Under the pieces are notes generated by a model that was not told the DNA's origin, did not search any database, and saw only the letters and a list, made by a program, of their open reading frames with translations. A stretch of DNA of 64,000 nucleotides, from contig LVBG01000023.1 of assembly GCA_001603115.1 (NCBI GenBank), forward strand, positions 1 to 64,000, given 5' to 3'. Position 1 is the first letter of the stretch. The number at the start of each line of letters is the position of its first letter. This document shows positions 17,867 through 25,947 of this stretch, in pieces. Origin of the DNA: Spirochaetales bacterium Spiro_05 (GTDB taxonomy: Bacteria > Spirochaetota > Spirochaetia > Sphaerochaetales > Sphaerochaetaceae). The translations under genes were made by a program, and so were the position numbers.

Positions 17867-17896
17867 ATGATACGCACAGTGTGAACCAGCTGTCAA
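17867..17896 (-). promoter_or_regulatory. Promoter of the two-component operon
   Basis: Minus strand: TTGACA (17891-17896), 18-base spacer, TATCAT (17867-17872). The leader of about 85 bases contains a GAACG/CGTTC inverted repeat. Confidence 0.65.
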
Positions 17897-17957
17897 ATAC
17901 TTCCCCTTACGCTCACATAGCTCACCTTTCACTCATCTTGATGTATCCAGACCAATC

Positions 17958-17986
17958 TTGATAACCCATCCCATCCACGTTACACT
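17958..17986 (+). promoter_or_regulatory. Promoter of the NusG-II gene, leaderless arrangement
   Basis: TTGATA (17958-17963), 17-base spacer, TACACT (17981-17986). The ATG at 17994 follows after seven bases and has no ribosome site. Confidence 0.7.
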
Positions 17987-17993
17987 GCCATCC

Positions 17994-18371
17994 ATGAAAC
18001 GCAGCCGCCTCAGCCTGATCGGAGACAGCCTTATCCTCCTCTTATGCATTCTGGCCATTCTTGCCCTCAGCAGCAGGACACTGGGCGGGGGAAGCGGGTA
18101 CGTGCAGGTGCAGACCGAAACAGACACGTATCGCTACAGCCTTTCCGTCAACCGGGAAGTGCATGTGCAAGGCCCGCTTGGGGACACCCACATCATCATC
18201 GAGGATGGAGAGGCCCATATCTATGACTCTGCCTGCCCAACCAAGAGCTGCACGTTCCAACGTCCCATCTCCAGCGCCCGTGCCTGGATAGCCTGCCTGC
18301 CCAACAAGGTGTTGCTCACCATTGTCGGGGAGAACGCTGCCGATCTGGAGGTGGATGATGTCGCAAACTGA
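17994..18371 (+). CDS. NusG domain II-containing membrane-anchored protein
   Basis: 125 residues. An N-terminal membrane helix (about 10-28) is followed by a NusG-domain-II-like fold outside the membrane, with the family's C-P-x-K-x-C (S-A-C-P-T-K-S-C). Despite the name these proteins are not transcription factors. In many anaerobes they sit beside the Gx-type membrane protein that also follows here (14-base overlap). Function unproven; a redox or flavin-related role has been suggested by such neighbourhoods. I start at 17994 rather than 17958 because the promoter lies between them. Confidence 0.75.
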   Translation: MKRSRLSLIGDSLILLLCILAILALSSRTLGGGSGYVQVQTETDTYRYSLSVNREVHVQGPLGDTHIIIEDGEAHIYDSACPTKSCTFQRPISSARAWIACLPNKVLLTIVGENAADLEVDDVAN

Positions 18372-19473
18372 ACGCAAGATCGCCTTCATCGGAGCAACCA
18401 CCCTGCTGCTCTCCTCCGTGGAGTTTCTCATTCCCAAACCTCTGCCCTTCCTGCGCCTGGGACTGGCAAACCTCCCGCTGCTCATCATCCTCGAAAGCAT
18501 GGGGTGGAAGGCCTACCTTGCCATACTCTTCTTGAAAGCGATCGGGCAAGGGCTCGTTTCCGGCACTCTCTTCTCCTACCTCTTTCTCATCTCCCTTGCA
18601 GGGACTCTCTCCAGCGGCCTGGCCATGAAGGCTGTGAAACTCTTGCTCAAATCAAAGGTATCGCTGGTGGGCATCAGCCTCGTAGGGGCTTTTGTGAGCA
18701 ATTTGGCACAACTGGAGGTGGCAGCCTTGGTGGCGTACGGGTCTTCCATTTGGGTTGCCGCTCCGCTTATGCTCACCCTCGGCCTTGTTTCAAGCTTTGC
18801 TCTGGGGCTTTTGGCCGAGATCTACCTGCAAAAAAGCTCGTTTGCCCACTCCTTGCACGATGAAACCTATAGCTTCTCCCTTCCTGTCGTGGAACAAGGC
18901 AGCTATCATCCGAAGGTTGCCATCGCATCGCTGCTTTGCATCGTTGCCATTCTCTTCACCGATACGCTGACCTACCTTGCATTGCTCACCTTCTGTATGT
19001 ATCTGCTGCAGCTCACCGCCCGAAGAAAACTGCGTCTTCTTCCACCTGCAATGCTGCTCATCTCCCTTGCCATCCTCAGCCTCTTCGAACCCAACGGCAA
19101 GGTACTGCTCTCCCTCGGTTCGGTTGCCTTCACCGAAGGATCTCTCACCCTTGCCTTCACCAAGGCACTTCGCCTGATGAGCCTGCTTGCCGCAAGCCAG
19201 TGCCTGACGGCAAGCAACCCACGCCTGAAGGGAAGATCTGGGTCCATCCTCCTGCTCGACCTCGCCTACTTTGGCCAGCTCTCCTCCTCGTTCCGTGCAA
19301 CCAAGGGTAGCTTGGTCAAGCGTATCGACCAAGCTCTCCATCATGCTGCGGCCGGAGAGGACGTGGGAACCCCACAGCAACAGATGAGAACACGCTCCAT
19401 ACACGAGCCGTTGTTTTTACTGCTTTCGTTGTGTGTGCTGGTCATTGCACTGTTGAGCAACATTCTCAATTAA
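18358..19473 (+). CDS. Gx-type transporter, HepS-I-like domain with ECF-T-like C-terminal half
   Basis: 371 residues. The ATG at 18358 is six bases from GGAGG; ATG 18355 is possible. The N-terminal half (about 1-170) is a five- or six-helix domain of the kind annotated as heptaprenyl diphosphate synthase component I, a member of the clan that includes ECF transporter S components. The C-terminal half has more helices plus A-R-R-K-L and a stretch near L-R-L-M-S-L-L-A-A-S resembling EcfT/CbiQ. If right, substrate-binding and scaffold parts are fused. No ECF ATPase is nearby. Confidence 0.65.
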   Translation: MSQTERKIAFIGATTLLLSSVEFLIPKPLPFLRLGLANLPLLIILESMGWKAYLAILFLKAIGQGLVSGTLFSYLFLISLAGTLSSGLAMKAVKLLLKSKVSLVGISLVGAFVSNLAQLEVAALVAYGSSIWVAAPLMLTLGLVSSFALGLLAEIYLQKSSFAHSLHDETYSFSLPVVEQGSYHPKVAIASLLCIVAILFTDTLTYLALLTFCMYLLQLTARRKLRLLPPAMLLISLAILSLFEPNGKVLLSLGSVAFTEGSLTLAFTKALRLMSLLAASQCLTASNPRLKGRSGSILLLDLAYFGQLSSSFRATKGSLVKRIDQALHHAAAGEDVGTPQQQMRTRSIHEPLFLLLSLCVLVIALLSNILN

Positions 19474-19610
19474 ATATCGTTTAGTATATTTATCTCGCTT
19501 TTATGGATATTATTGTTCTAATATCACCAACTTTTCACTGTTTATCTGCACACATATACATTTTGGTGCAAAAGCCTTCTTATTTTCTTATACATTTGTC
19601 CCATTTCCTC

Positions 19611-19638
19611 TTGACCTTAATAGATAAAAATTTATACA
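19611..19638 (+). promoter_or_regulatory. Promoter of adhE
   Basis: TTGACC (19611-19616), 16-base spacer, TATACA (19633-19638). The 197-base gap is A+T-rich; I saw no clear Rex-type operator. Confidence 0.6.
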
Positions 19639-19670
19639 TTCAGGCCAACACACAAGCAGAGGAGTGCATC

Positions 19671-22337
19671 ATGACAGAAATCAAGCAACCAACCGAGCTC
19701 TTTGAAGGACAGCAGGAGCTGCAGTCTCTCATCGAACGGGTCAAACGCGCACAAATCAAATTCTCAACCTACACCCAGGAGCAGGTTGACACCATATTCA
19801 GAGCTGCAGCCATTGCGGCGAACGATGAGCGCATCAAGCTCGCAGCCATGGCTGTCAAAGAGACAGGCATGGGAATCCTGGAAGACAAGGTGATCAAGAA
19901 TCACTTCTCCGCCGAGTACATCTTCAACAAGTACAAGGATGAGAAGACCTGCGGCGTCATTGAGACCGACCAGGGCTTCGGCATCAAGAAGATTGCTGAG
20001 CCCAAGGGTGTCATCTGCGGCATCATCCCCACCACCAACCCTACCAGCACCGCCATCTTTAAAAGCCTCATCAGCCTGAAAACCCGCAACGCCATCATCT
20101 TCAGCCCACACCCTCGTGCCAAGGAGTGCACCTGTGAAGCAGCCAAAATCATTCTTGATGCAGCGGTGAAAGCAGGGGCTCCCGAGGACATCATCGCTTG
20201 GATCGACGTACCTTCGGTGCAAAAAACCGACTATCTGATGCGCAATCCCCTGGTGAGTCTCATCCTCGCCACCGGTGGTCCTTCCATGGTCAAGAGCGCC
20301 TACTCATCCGGCATTCCTGCCATTGGGGTGGGACCGGGCAATACCCCCGCCCTGGTGGACAAGAGTGCAGACATCAAGATGGCAGTCAGTTCCATCCTCA
20401 TGTCCAAGACCTTCGACAACGGGGTTGTGTGTGCCAGTGAGCAGGCAGTCATCTGCCACAAGGATATCTATGACGCCATGAAGGCAGAATTCCTCTCCCG
20501 GGGAGCATACTTCCTTTCGGATGCTGAAACCGATCTGCTTCGCGCGACGATCATCGACCCCAAGCGCAAGACGGTCAACCCTGCCATTGTCGGGCAGAGT
20601 GCGGCCACCATCGCCAAACTTGCAGGGTTCTCTGTTCCTCCTGCTACCAAGGTCCTCATCGGCGAGGTGGAAGACATCACGGAGAGCGAACCCTTCGCCC
20701 ATGAGAAGCTCAGTCCGGTGTTGGCCATGTACCGGTGCGATACTTTCGGCGACGGAACGGACAAGGCAGCGAGGCTTGTCGCGCTCGGCGGATTTGGTCA
20801 CACAAGCGTGCTGTACATTGACGAGCATGAGGAGCAGAAGGTGGAGACCTACTCCAAGACGGTGAAGACCAGCCGTGTTCTGGTGAACATGCCCGCCAGC
20901 CAAGGAGCAATCGGGGACATCTACAACTTCCGCCTTGAGCCCTCCCTCACCCTGGGATGCGGAAGCTGGGGCAACAACTCCATCAGTGAGAACGTAGGCC
21001 CCAAACACCTGCTCAACATCAAGACCGAAGCTTCCAGGAGGGAGAATATGCTCTGGTTCAAACTGCCACCCAAGATCTATTTCAAGTATGGCTCGCTGCC
21101 CATCGCCCTGGGCGAGCTCAAGGGCAAGAAAAGAGCCTTCATCATCACCGACTCCTTCCTCTTTTCCAGCGGCATGGTGGAGAAGATCACCGACACCCTG
21201 GACAGCCTCGGCATCGAGACCGAAACCTTCCACCAAGTGAAGCCTGATCCGACGCTGGCTACCATCACCGAGGGTATGAAGCTTATCAACGCCTTCAAGC
21301 CTGACGTGCTCATCGGCCTTGGCGGGGGATCGCCGATGGATGCGGCCAAGATCATGTGGTTGCTCTATGAGCATCCGGAGGTGAAGTTCGAAGGCCTTGC
21401 CCTGCGCTTCATGGATATCCAGAAACGAATCTACGCTTTCCCCGACATGGGGAAGAGAGCAGAACTTGTCTGCATTCCGACCACCAGCGGAACCGGAAGC
21501 GAGGTCACCCCGTTTGCCATCATCACCGATGAGAAAACCGGCATGAAGTGGGCTATTGCAGACTATGCCCTCACCCCGACGATGGCCATCGTGGACAGCG
21601 AGCTTGCCATGGGCCAACCCAAGGGCTTGACGGCAAGTTGCGGCGTCGATGTCCTGACCCATGCCCTCGAAGCCCTTGCCTCGAGCATGTCCACCGACTA
21701 CACCAACGGCCTGAGCCTTGAGGCCGCCCGCATGATCTTCAAGTACCTGCCGCAGGCATACCGGGACGGAACCGACAAGAAAGCACGGGAAAAAGTGCAC
21801 AATGCATCCACCATTGCCGGCATGGCCTTCTCCAATGCATTCCTGGGTGTCTGTCACTCGATGGCACACAAGCTCGGAGCCCAGTTCCACATCCCCCACG
21901 GGATGGCGAACGCACTGCTGCTGTGCAATGTCATCCGCTACAATGCAACGGACAACCCGACCAAACAAGCTTCCTTCCCGCAGTACGAGTACCCCTCGGC
22001 AGTAAGCCGCTATGCCCGCGCAGCCGACTACATCGCCATGGCGGTGAACGACCAGGAGAACACCCCGTACATCAGGACCAGTGCCAAGGACAGCCAGGCC
22101 CAGCGAGTGGAGGCCTTGGTGGAAGGCATTGAGAAGCTGAAGAGGGAGCTGGATATCCCCTCCTCCATCCAGGCTTGGGGGATCAAGGAAGAGGAGTTCC
22201 TCAGTGTGGTGGATGAGCTTGCCATCAAGGCCTTCGACGACCAGTGCACCGGGACCAATCCACGCTACCCCTTGATCAGCGAGATCAAGCAACTGTACCT
22301 CGACTCGTTCTATGGCAAGGCGTATACCGAGAACTGA
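19671..22337 (+). CDS. adhE: Bifunctional acetaldehyde-CoA/alcohol dehydrogenase
   Basis: 888 residues from the ATG after AGAGGAG. It turns acetyl-CoA into acetaldehyde and then ethanol, reoxidising two NADH during fermentation. The N-terminal aldehyde dehydrogenase half has catalytic Cys 254 (V-V-C-A-S-E-Q). The C-terminal iron alcohol dehydrogenase half has G-G-G-S-P-M-D-A-A-K and the metal histidines in H-S-M-A-H-K-L-G-x-x-x-H-I-P-H-G. AdhE forms long filaments (spirosomes) in the cytosol. Both halves look intact. The frame's 5' extension to 19503 covers the promoter and is not coding. Confidence 0.96.
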   Translation: MTEIKQPTELFEGQQELQSLIERVKRAQIKFSTYTQEQVDTIFRAAAIAANDERIKLAAMAVKETGMGILEDKVIKNHFSAEYIFNKYKDEKTCGVIETDQGFGIKKIAEPKGVICGIIPTTNPTSTAIFKSLISLKTRNAIIFSPHPRAKECTCEAAKIILDAAVKAGAPEDIIAWIDVPSVQKTDYLMRNPLVSLILATGGPSMVKSAYSSGIPAIGVGPGNTPALVDKSADIKMAVSSILMSKTFDNGVVCASEQAVICHKDIYDAMKAEFLSRGAYFLSDAETDLLRATIIDPKRKTVNPAIVGQSAATIAKLAGFSVPPATKVLIGEVEDITESEPFAHEKLSPVLAMYRCDTFGDGTDKAARLVALGGFGHTSVLYIDEHEEQKVETYSKTVKTSRVLVNMPASQGAIGDIYNFRLEPSLTLGCGSWGNNSISENVGPKHLLNIKTEASRRENMLWFKLPPKIYFKYGSLPIALGELKGKKRAFIITDSFLFSSGMVEKITDTLDSLGIETETFHQVKPDPTLATITEGMKLINAFKPDVLIGLGGGSPMDAAKIMWLLYEHPEVKFEGLALRFMDIQKRIYAFPDMGKRAELVCIPTTSGTGSEVTPFAIITDEKTGMKWAIADYALTPTMAIVDSELAMGQPKGLTASCGVDVLTHALEALASSMSTDYTNGLSLEAARMIFKYLPQAYRDGTDKKAREKVHNASTIAGMAFSNAFLGVCHSMAHKLGAQFHIPHGMANALLLCNVIRYNATDNPTKQASFPQYEYPSAVSRYARAADYIAMAVNDQENTPYIRTSAKDSQAQRVEALVEGIEKLKRELDIPSSIQAWGIKEEEFLSVVDELAIKAFDDQCTGTNPRYPLISEIKQLYLDSFYGKAYTEN

Positions 22338-22344
22338 TGCACGA

Positions 22345-22390
22345 GGCAAGGGACTTCACGGGTTTGAGGTCCCTTGCCATTCCTTTTCTT
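22345..22390 (+). terminator. Terminator of adhE
   Basis: A perfect 10-bp stem GGCAAGGGAC/GTCCCTTGCC (22345-22354 and 22369-22378) followed by ATTCCTTTTCTT. Confidence 0.8.
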
Positions 22391-22428
22391 ACCCTTCTTT
22401 CTGCATACACGCAGGCTCCATCACCTCC

Positions 22429-22457
22429 TGTACAAGGTCCGACACTTGTACTACTAT
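22429..22457 (+). promoter_or_regulatory. Candidate promoter of the HAD gene, leaderless arrangement
   Basis: TGTACA (22429-22434), 17-base spacer, TACTAT (22452-22457). The ATG at 22464 follows after six bases with no ribosome site. Confidence 0.5.
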
Positions 22458-22463
22458 GCACGC

Positions 22464-23270
22464 ATGTTTGACTACAAGCTCATCTGCACTGACATAGACG
22501 GAACGCTGCTCAACCCCCAACACCAGATAACCGAACGGACAAAACTGGCTTTGCGCAAGGCAAGGAAGATGGGTATCCATGTAGCCCTGGTAAGCGGACG
22601 CATCGGTTCAAGCCTGAGAATCCTGCAACAGGAGATCGGCATCGAGGGGCCGCTTGGGTGTTTCAACGGTTCGCTGGTGCTTGATGAGGACGGGAAGGAG
22701 CTGGAAGCCCACCCCCTTCCCCTTGCATGGAGCAGGGAGGTGCTCTCCTTTGTGCAGGATACCGATTTGGAAACATTCCTCTTCACCAACGAAAGCTGGT
22801 ACATGAAGCAAAAGAGCCGATGGTATGATGTGGAAGTGGAAGCCTCCCGCACAGAAGGAAGGATAGCTTCCCTCTCCACGATCGAGGATGTGCTTGCAGA
22901 AACAGAGCGCCCCTTCAAGCTTCTGTGCATGCATCATGAGCCTGAGTATGTGAAAACCATGGAAAAGGTTTTGCAGGAACGCTTCGGCTCCCACCTGAAC
23001 ATCTTCAGCTCTTCTCCAAAGTATATTGAGATCCTTGCCCGTGGCGTCGACAAGGGACATGCAGTACGTTCGCTGTGCAATGCCTACCAGCTGGATGCAA
23101 GCCAGGTCATGGCAGTGGGGGACTACTACAATGACATCGGCATGTTCCGGGCTGCCGGCTATTCGGTGGCGATGGCAAATGCCCCTGGCGACGTGGCAAA
23201 GCATGCCACTGCCATGACAAAAAGCAACACAGAGGACGGTTTGGCACTCGCCATCGAGGCAATCCTGTGA
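22464..23270 (+). CDS. Cof-type HAD phosphatase
   Basis: 268 residues. HAD motif I is D-I-D-G-T-L-L, motif II lies in A-L-V-S-G-R, motif III Lys in G-V-D-K-G-H-A-V, and motif IV is G-D-Y-Y-N-D-I-G-M. The C2-type cap marks the Cof/YidA subfamily, which dephosphorylates sugar phosphates or similar metabolites. The upstream extension to 22374 crosses the candidate promoter and is rejected. The stop overlaps the GTG of the next gene. Confidence 0.88.
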   Translation: MFDYKLICTDIDGTLLNPQHQITERTKLALRKARKMGIHVALVSGRIGSSLRILQQEIGIEGPLGCFNGSLVLDEDGKELEAHPLPLAWSREVLSFVQDTDLETFLFTNESWYMKQKSRWYDVEVEASRTEGRIASLSTIEDVLAETERPFKLLCMHHEPEYVKTMEKVLQERFGSHLNIFSSSPKYIEILARGVDKGHAVRSLCNAYQLDASQVMAVGDYYNDIGMFRAAGYSVAMANAPGDVAKHATAMTKSNTEDGLALAIEAIL

Positions 23271-24490
23271 ATAAGCCACTGGCCATCTACCGGGGACTTC
23301 CCCAGCCAATCTATGTACTCTTTTTCTCCACCGTCATCAACGCAGTGGGTATTTTCGTCTATCCCTTTTTGACGCTCTACCTGACCAGGCGCCTCGGCTA
23401 CTCAGCCTTGGAGGCGGGAACCTACATGACCTTTGCCTCCATACTCTATGTTCCCGGTTCCATGATAGGAAGCAAGCTGGCTGACAGCATCGGAAGGAAA
23501 CCTGTGCTGGTAATCTTCCAATTGCTCATGGACCTTTGCTTTCTTCTTGCAGGCATTTTTGAAGGATCGGCGGCAATCCCCTACCTTGTGCTGCTCGCCC
23601 TCTTCTTCGATGGCATGGTAGATCCTGCCCGGGAGGCGATGAAAACCGATGTCACCGTCATTGAGAACCGGCAAGCTTCCTTCAGCCTCATCTATCTTGG
23701 ACACAATATCGGCTTTGCCATCGGACCGGTCATCGCTGGCTATCTCTTTTATACCATGCCCAGCTGGATATTCTACGGCAATGCCCTCGCTGGAGCCCTG
23801 GCTACCATCTTGGTGATGCTCAAGGTCAAGGAGAGCAAACCCTCCAAGGAGACCGTAGAGGAGAGCAAGGGGTGGAAAACCACCGAGAAGGGCGAGGAAG
23901 GAGGCCTCCTCAAGGCCCTCTTCACCCGTCCCCGACTCTTGTTGTTTGCCCTCTCCGTAACCTTTTTCAGTTACGCCTACAGCCAGACGCTCTTTGCACT
24001 TCCCCTGCTTACCACCAAGCTTTTCGGCGAGCAGGGAGCCCCTCTCTACGGCAGGATGATGGCACTCAACGGCATCGTGGTGGTTCTGTTCAATCCCCTC
24101 ATCGTCTCCTCGCTGAGGCGCTTCCACCCCCTGGCGAACACCACCATCGGAGGCTTGCTCTACGCGGTGGGCTTCTCCCTCTTTGCCTTTGCCGGCATCG
24201 CCCCCATGTTTCTCCTGCTTACGGTAGTCTTCACCCTGGGGGAGATCATCTGTGCGACAAACGAGCACTTCTATGTGGCGAACAACACCCCGATCAGCCA
24301 TCGGTCGCGTTTCTCAGCAATCCTTCCCATCATCATGGGCACAGGCCATGCGATTGCCCCGATTGTTGGGGGAACCATCATCGACGGGCATTCGATGTCG
24401 CTTTTATGGATATCCACCGGCATTGCAGCCCTCATTGGATCAGCTGGGGTCTTTATGCTCTATCTGACTGAGAAAAAACCCCAGGCATAA
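23267..24490 (+). CDS. Major facilitator superfamily transporter
   Basis: 407 residues with a GTG start overlapping the stop of the HAD gene (GTGA) and GAGG upstream, so the pair is coupled. Twelve membrane helices are predicted, with the loop 2-3 signature as G-S-K-L-A-D-S-I-G-R-K-P and a charged central loop around residues 190-215. This is DHA1 drug:H+ antiporter or sugar-efflux type. The substrate is not evident. Coupling to a phosphatase suggests export of a dephosphorylated metabolite (inference). Confidence 0.85.
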   Translation: MNKPLAIYRGLPQPIYVLFFSTVINAVGIFVYPFLTLYLTRRLGYSALEAGTYMTFASILYVPGSMIGSKLADSIGRKPVLVIFQLLMDLCFLLAGIFEGSAAIPYLVLLALFFDGMVDPAREAMKTDVTVIENRQASFSLIYLGHNIGFAIGPVIAGYLFYTMPSWIFYGNALAGALATILVMLKVKESKPSKETVEESKGWKTTEKGEEGGLLKALFTRPRLLLFALSVTFFSYAYSQTLFALPLLTTKLFGEQGAPLYGRMMALNGIVVVLFNPLIVSSLRRFHPLANTTIGGLLYAVGFSLFAFAGIAPMFLLLTVVFTLGEIICATNEHFYVANNTPISHRSRFSAILPIIMGTGHAIAPIVGGTIIDGHSMSLLWISTGIAALIGSAGVFMLYLTEKKPQA

Positions 24491-24502
24491 ACCCAGGGTT
24501 CT
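24474..24502 (-). terminator. Terminator of the rubredoxin/ferredoxin operon
   Basis: Minus strand: AACCCTGGG...CCTGGGGTT stem (with wobble pairs) followed by TTTT. It overlaps the end of the MFS gene and may serve both convergent genes. Confidence 0.6.
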
Positions 24503-24506
24503 CATG

Positions 24507-24992
24507 CTACAGCTTTTCCAGCAGTTTCCGCACCGCATCAGCGGGGAAGTCAGCCTTCCCTTCCTCCTTGGCAAGCAGATCCTTGAGAAGGGATCTGACC
24601 GCATCACTTTGCGGCAGGATGTAGCCTGCCTCGCGATAACAGTCCTCGGCCATGATGTGGTTACTCATCGCCACCGACTTGCAGAGCTGGCGGAACACAG
24701 GATCATCACTTTCTGAGGCAAGAGCCTTGGCCATCGATTCCTGTTTCACCTTGCTCGCAGCAAGATCGAACAGCGAATCTTTCACTTCAGTCTCTTTCTT
24801 CTGCGGCTTGGGATAGTTTGAGCTCACCAGATAGATGGCATGACTGGGACACGCATCCACACAAAGCCGGCAACCGGAGAGGCATTTTGAGAAATCAATC
24901 TGTCCGTTCTCTGTATCGGTAGCCCCTGTGGGACACACAAAGAGACACACACAATCCTTGGTGCACAGGGCGATATTACGTGCTGCATGCAT
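24507..24992 (-). CDS. Ferredoxin-like protein with two 4Fe-4S sites
   Basis: 161 residues from M-H-A-A-R-N. The first cluster motif is C-T-K-D-C-V-C-L-F-V-C-P; the second is C-L-S-G-C-R-L-C-V-D-A-C-P. Both depart from the standard C-x2-C-x2-C-x3-C-P spacing. The last 80 residues are a helical domain with no cofactor ligands I can place. The ATG overlaps the stop of the rubredoxin-like gene (TGATG), so the two proteins should be made in fixed ratio. Probably an electron carrier between them or an oxidative-stress partner. Confidence 0.8.
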   Translation of the reverse strand: MHAARNIALCTKDCVCLFVCPTGATDTENGQIDFSKCLSGCRLCVDACPSHAIYLVSSNYPKPQKKETEVKDSLFDLAASKVKQESMAKALASESDDPVFRQLCKSVAMSNHIMAEDCYREAGYILPQSDAVRSLLKDLLAKEEGKADFPADAVRKLLEKL

Positions 24993-25462
24993 CAGATGGC
25001 CTCCTTCTGGACTGCTTGGATCTTGAAACTCGGAACCTTGCAGATCGGGCAGATGGCTGGGGGTTGTTCCCCGACGTAGACAAAGCCACAGATCTCGCAC
25101 ACGTACACATTCGTTCCATCCAACAGGCTGTTCTTCTGTTTCTCATACCGCACCAGAAGGCTCTTGAGCAGTTTGGAAACCTTTTCCCCCCAAACCAAGG
25201 CACGAAGAGATCCACGGTCCTGGTTTTTGGATGCGACGGCATTGGCCCTTTGGTATCCACTGGCCAGATCCTCATTGATTGTATCCAAGAGGTCCTGGTA
25301 GCCGCACCCTTCCTGCTTTTCCCGGCCTTCCTCATAGAATGCCGCAAGCAAACCGAACAACTGGGCCTCTTCGCTTCGCAGTTGCTTGCTGCACGCTTTC
25401 TGCAAATTGGTGCACATGGCAGCAAGTTCACCATGCGTCATCTCACGCATATCGTCTTCCAC
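24992..25462 (-). CDS. Rubrerythrin-like/rubredoxin-tail protein
   Basis: 156 residues using GTG at 25462, which has AGGAGG six bases upstream; the longer frame to 25480 begins upstream of that site. A helical N-terminal domain of about 110 residues is followed by a rubredoxin-type iron site C-E-I-C-G ... C-P-I-C-K. The helical part does not show a clear di-iron E-x-x-H set, so it is not a standard rubrerythrin. Co-translated with the ferredoxin-like gene. Confidence 0.75.
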   Translation of the reverse strand: MEDDMREMTHGELAAMCTNLQKACSKQLRSEEAQLFGLLAAFYEEGREKQEGCGYQDLLDTINEDLASGYQRANAVASKNQDRGSLRALVWGEKVSKLLKSLLVRYEKQKNSLLDGTNVYVCEICGFVYVGEQPPAICPICKVPSFKIQAVQKEAI

Positions 25463-25491
25463 ACGTAACCTCCTAAGCATAGAGTCTTCTT

Positions 25492-25500
25492 AGTATACCA
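25492..25500 (-). promoter_or_regulatory. Extended -10 promoter of the rubredoxin-like gene
   Basis: Minus strand TGG-TATACT (TATACT at 25492-25497), about 30 bases before the GTG start. The -35 region is weak, as expected with an extended -10. Confidence 0.55.
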
Positions 25501-25550
25501 GTTTTTGACGGAATCATGGTAAAAATATGGGAAAAGAGAATAATTTATCT

Positions 25551-25566
25551 GATATATAAGTATATC
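25551..25566. repeat. Short inverted repeat between divergent promoters
   Basis: GATATA-TAAG-TATATC. A similar TATCATA-TAAG-TATGATA repeat lies at 14294-14310. Possible operator; no known box matched well. Confidence 0.35.
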
Positions 25567-25634
25567 ACCGTCATACACATATGAGCATATCATGAAGTGA
25601 TTGTGCGATTTCTCTCCCTCCCCGTGTCAGATTC

Positions 25635-25665
25635 TTGTCAATCTTGCTTTTCAATTGCCGATACT
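25635..25665 (+). promoter_or_regulatory. Candidate promoter of the XRE gene, leaderless arrangement
   Basis: TTGTCA (25635-25640), 19-base spacer, GATACT (25660-25665). The ATG at 25672 follows after six bases without a ribosome site. The spacer is long. Confidence 0.45.
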
Positions 25666-25671
25666 AGACTC

Positions 25672-25947
25672 ATGTACAAGAAAGGCATTGGACAAGCAAT
25701 CAGGGAAATACGACTTGCACAGCATATGACCCAGGAAGAGCTGATAGAAAAAGCTGACCTCTCGCGAAGTCAGCTTTACTACATAGAATCAGGGAAAACA
25801 ACCCCGCGCCTGCCGACGATTCACTCCATCTGCACAGCGCTCGGGCTCTCCTTCGTGGACTTTGTCCACTACATCTATCAATACTCGCCCGGCTCGGCCA
25901 CTCCGAGCATCTCCTCGATGGAGGCCCCCGGGGCAACCATCGGATAG
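25672..25947 (+). CDS. Small XRE-family DNA-binding protein
   Basis: 91 residues. Residues 1-65 form a single Cro/C1-type helix-turn-helix (I-R-E-I-R-L-A, M-T-Q-E-E-L, L-S-R-S-Q-L-Y-Y-I-E-S-G-K). The last 23 residues, after Y-I-Y-Q-Y, are read from DNA that is antisense to the 3' end of ilvB (overlap 25878-25947). That tail is Ser/Pro-rich and looks unconserved. The role is unknown; such small regulators often repress themselves and a neighbour. Confidence 0.7.
   Translation: MYKKGIGQAIREIRLAQHMTQEELIEKADLSRSQLYYIESGKTTPRLPTIHSICTALGLSFVDFVHYIYQYSPGSATPSISSMEAPGATIG

Noticed and set aside
19474-19670. Rex operator upstream of adhE
   Set aside because: No TTGTGAA-n4-TTCACAA-like palindrome was found; only a promoter is supportable.
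20304-22349. 681-residue minus-strand frame
   Set aside because: Antisense to adhE with no start signal and no recognisable motif.
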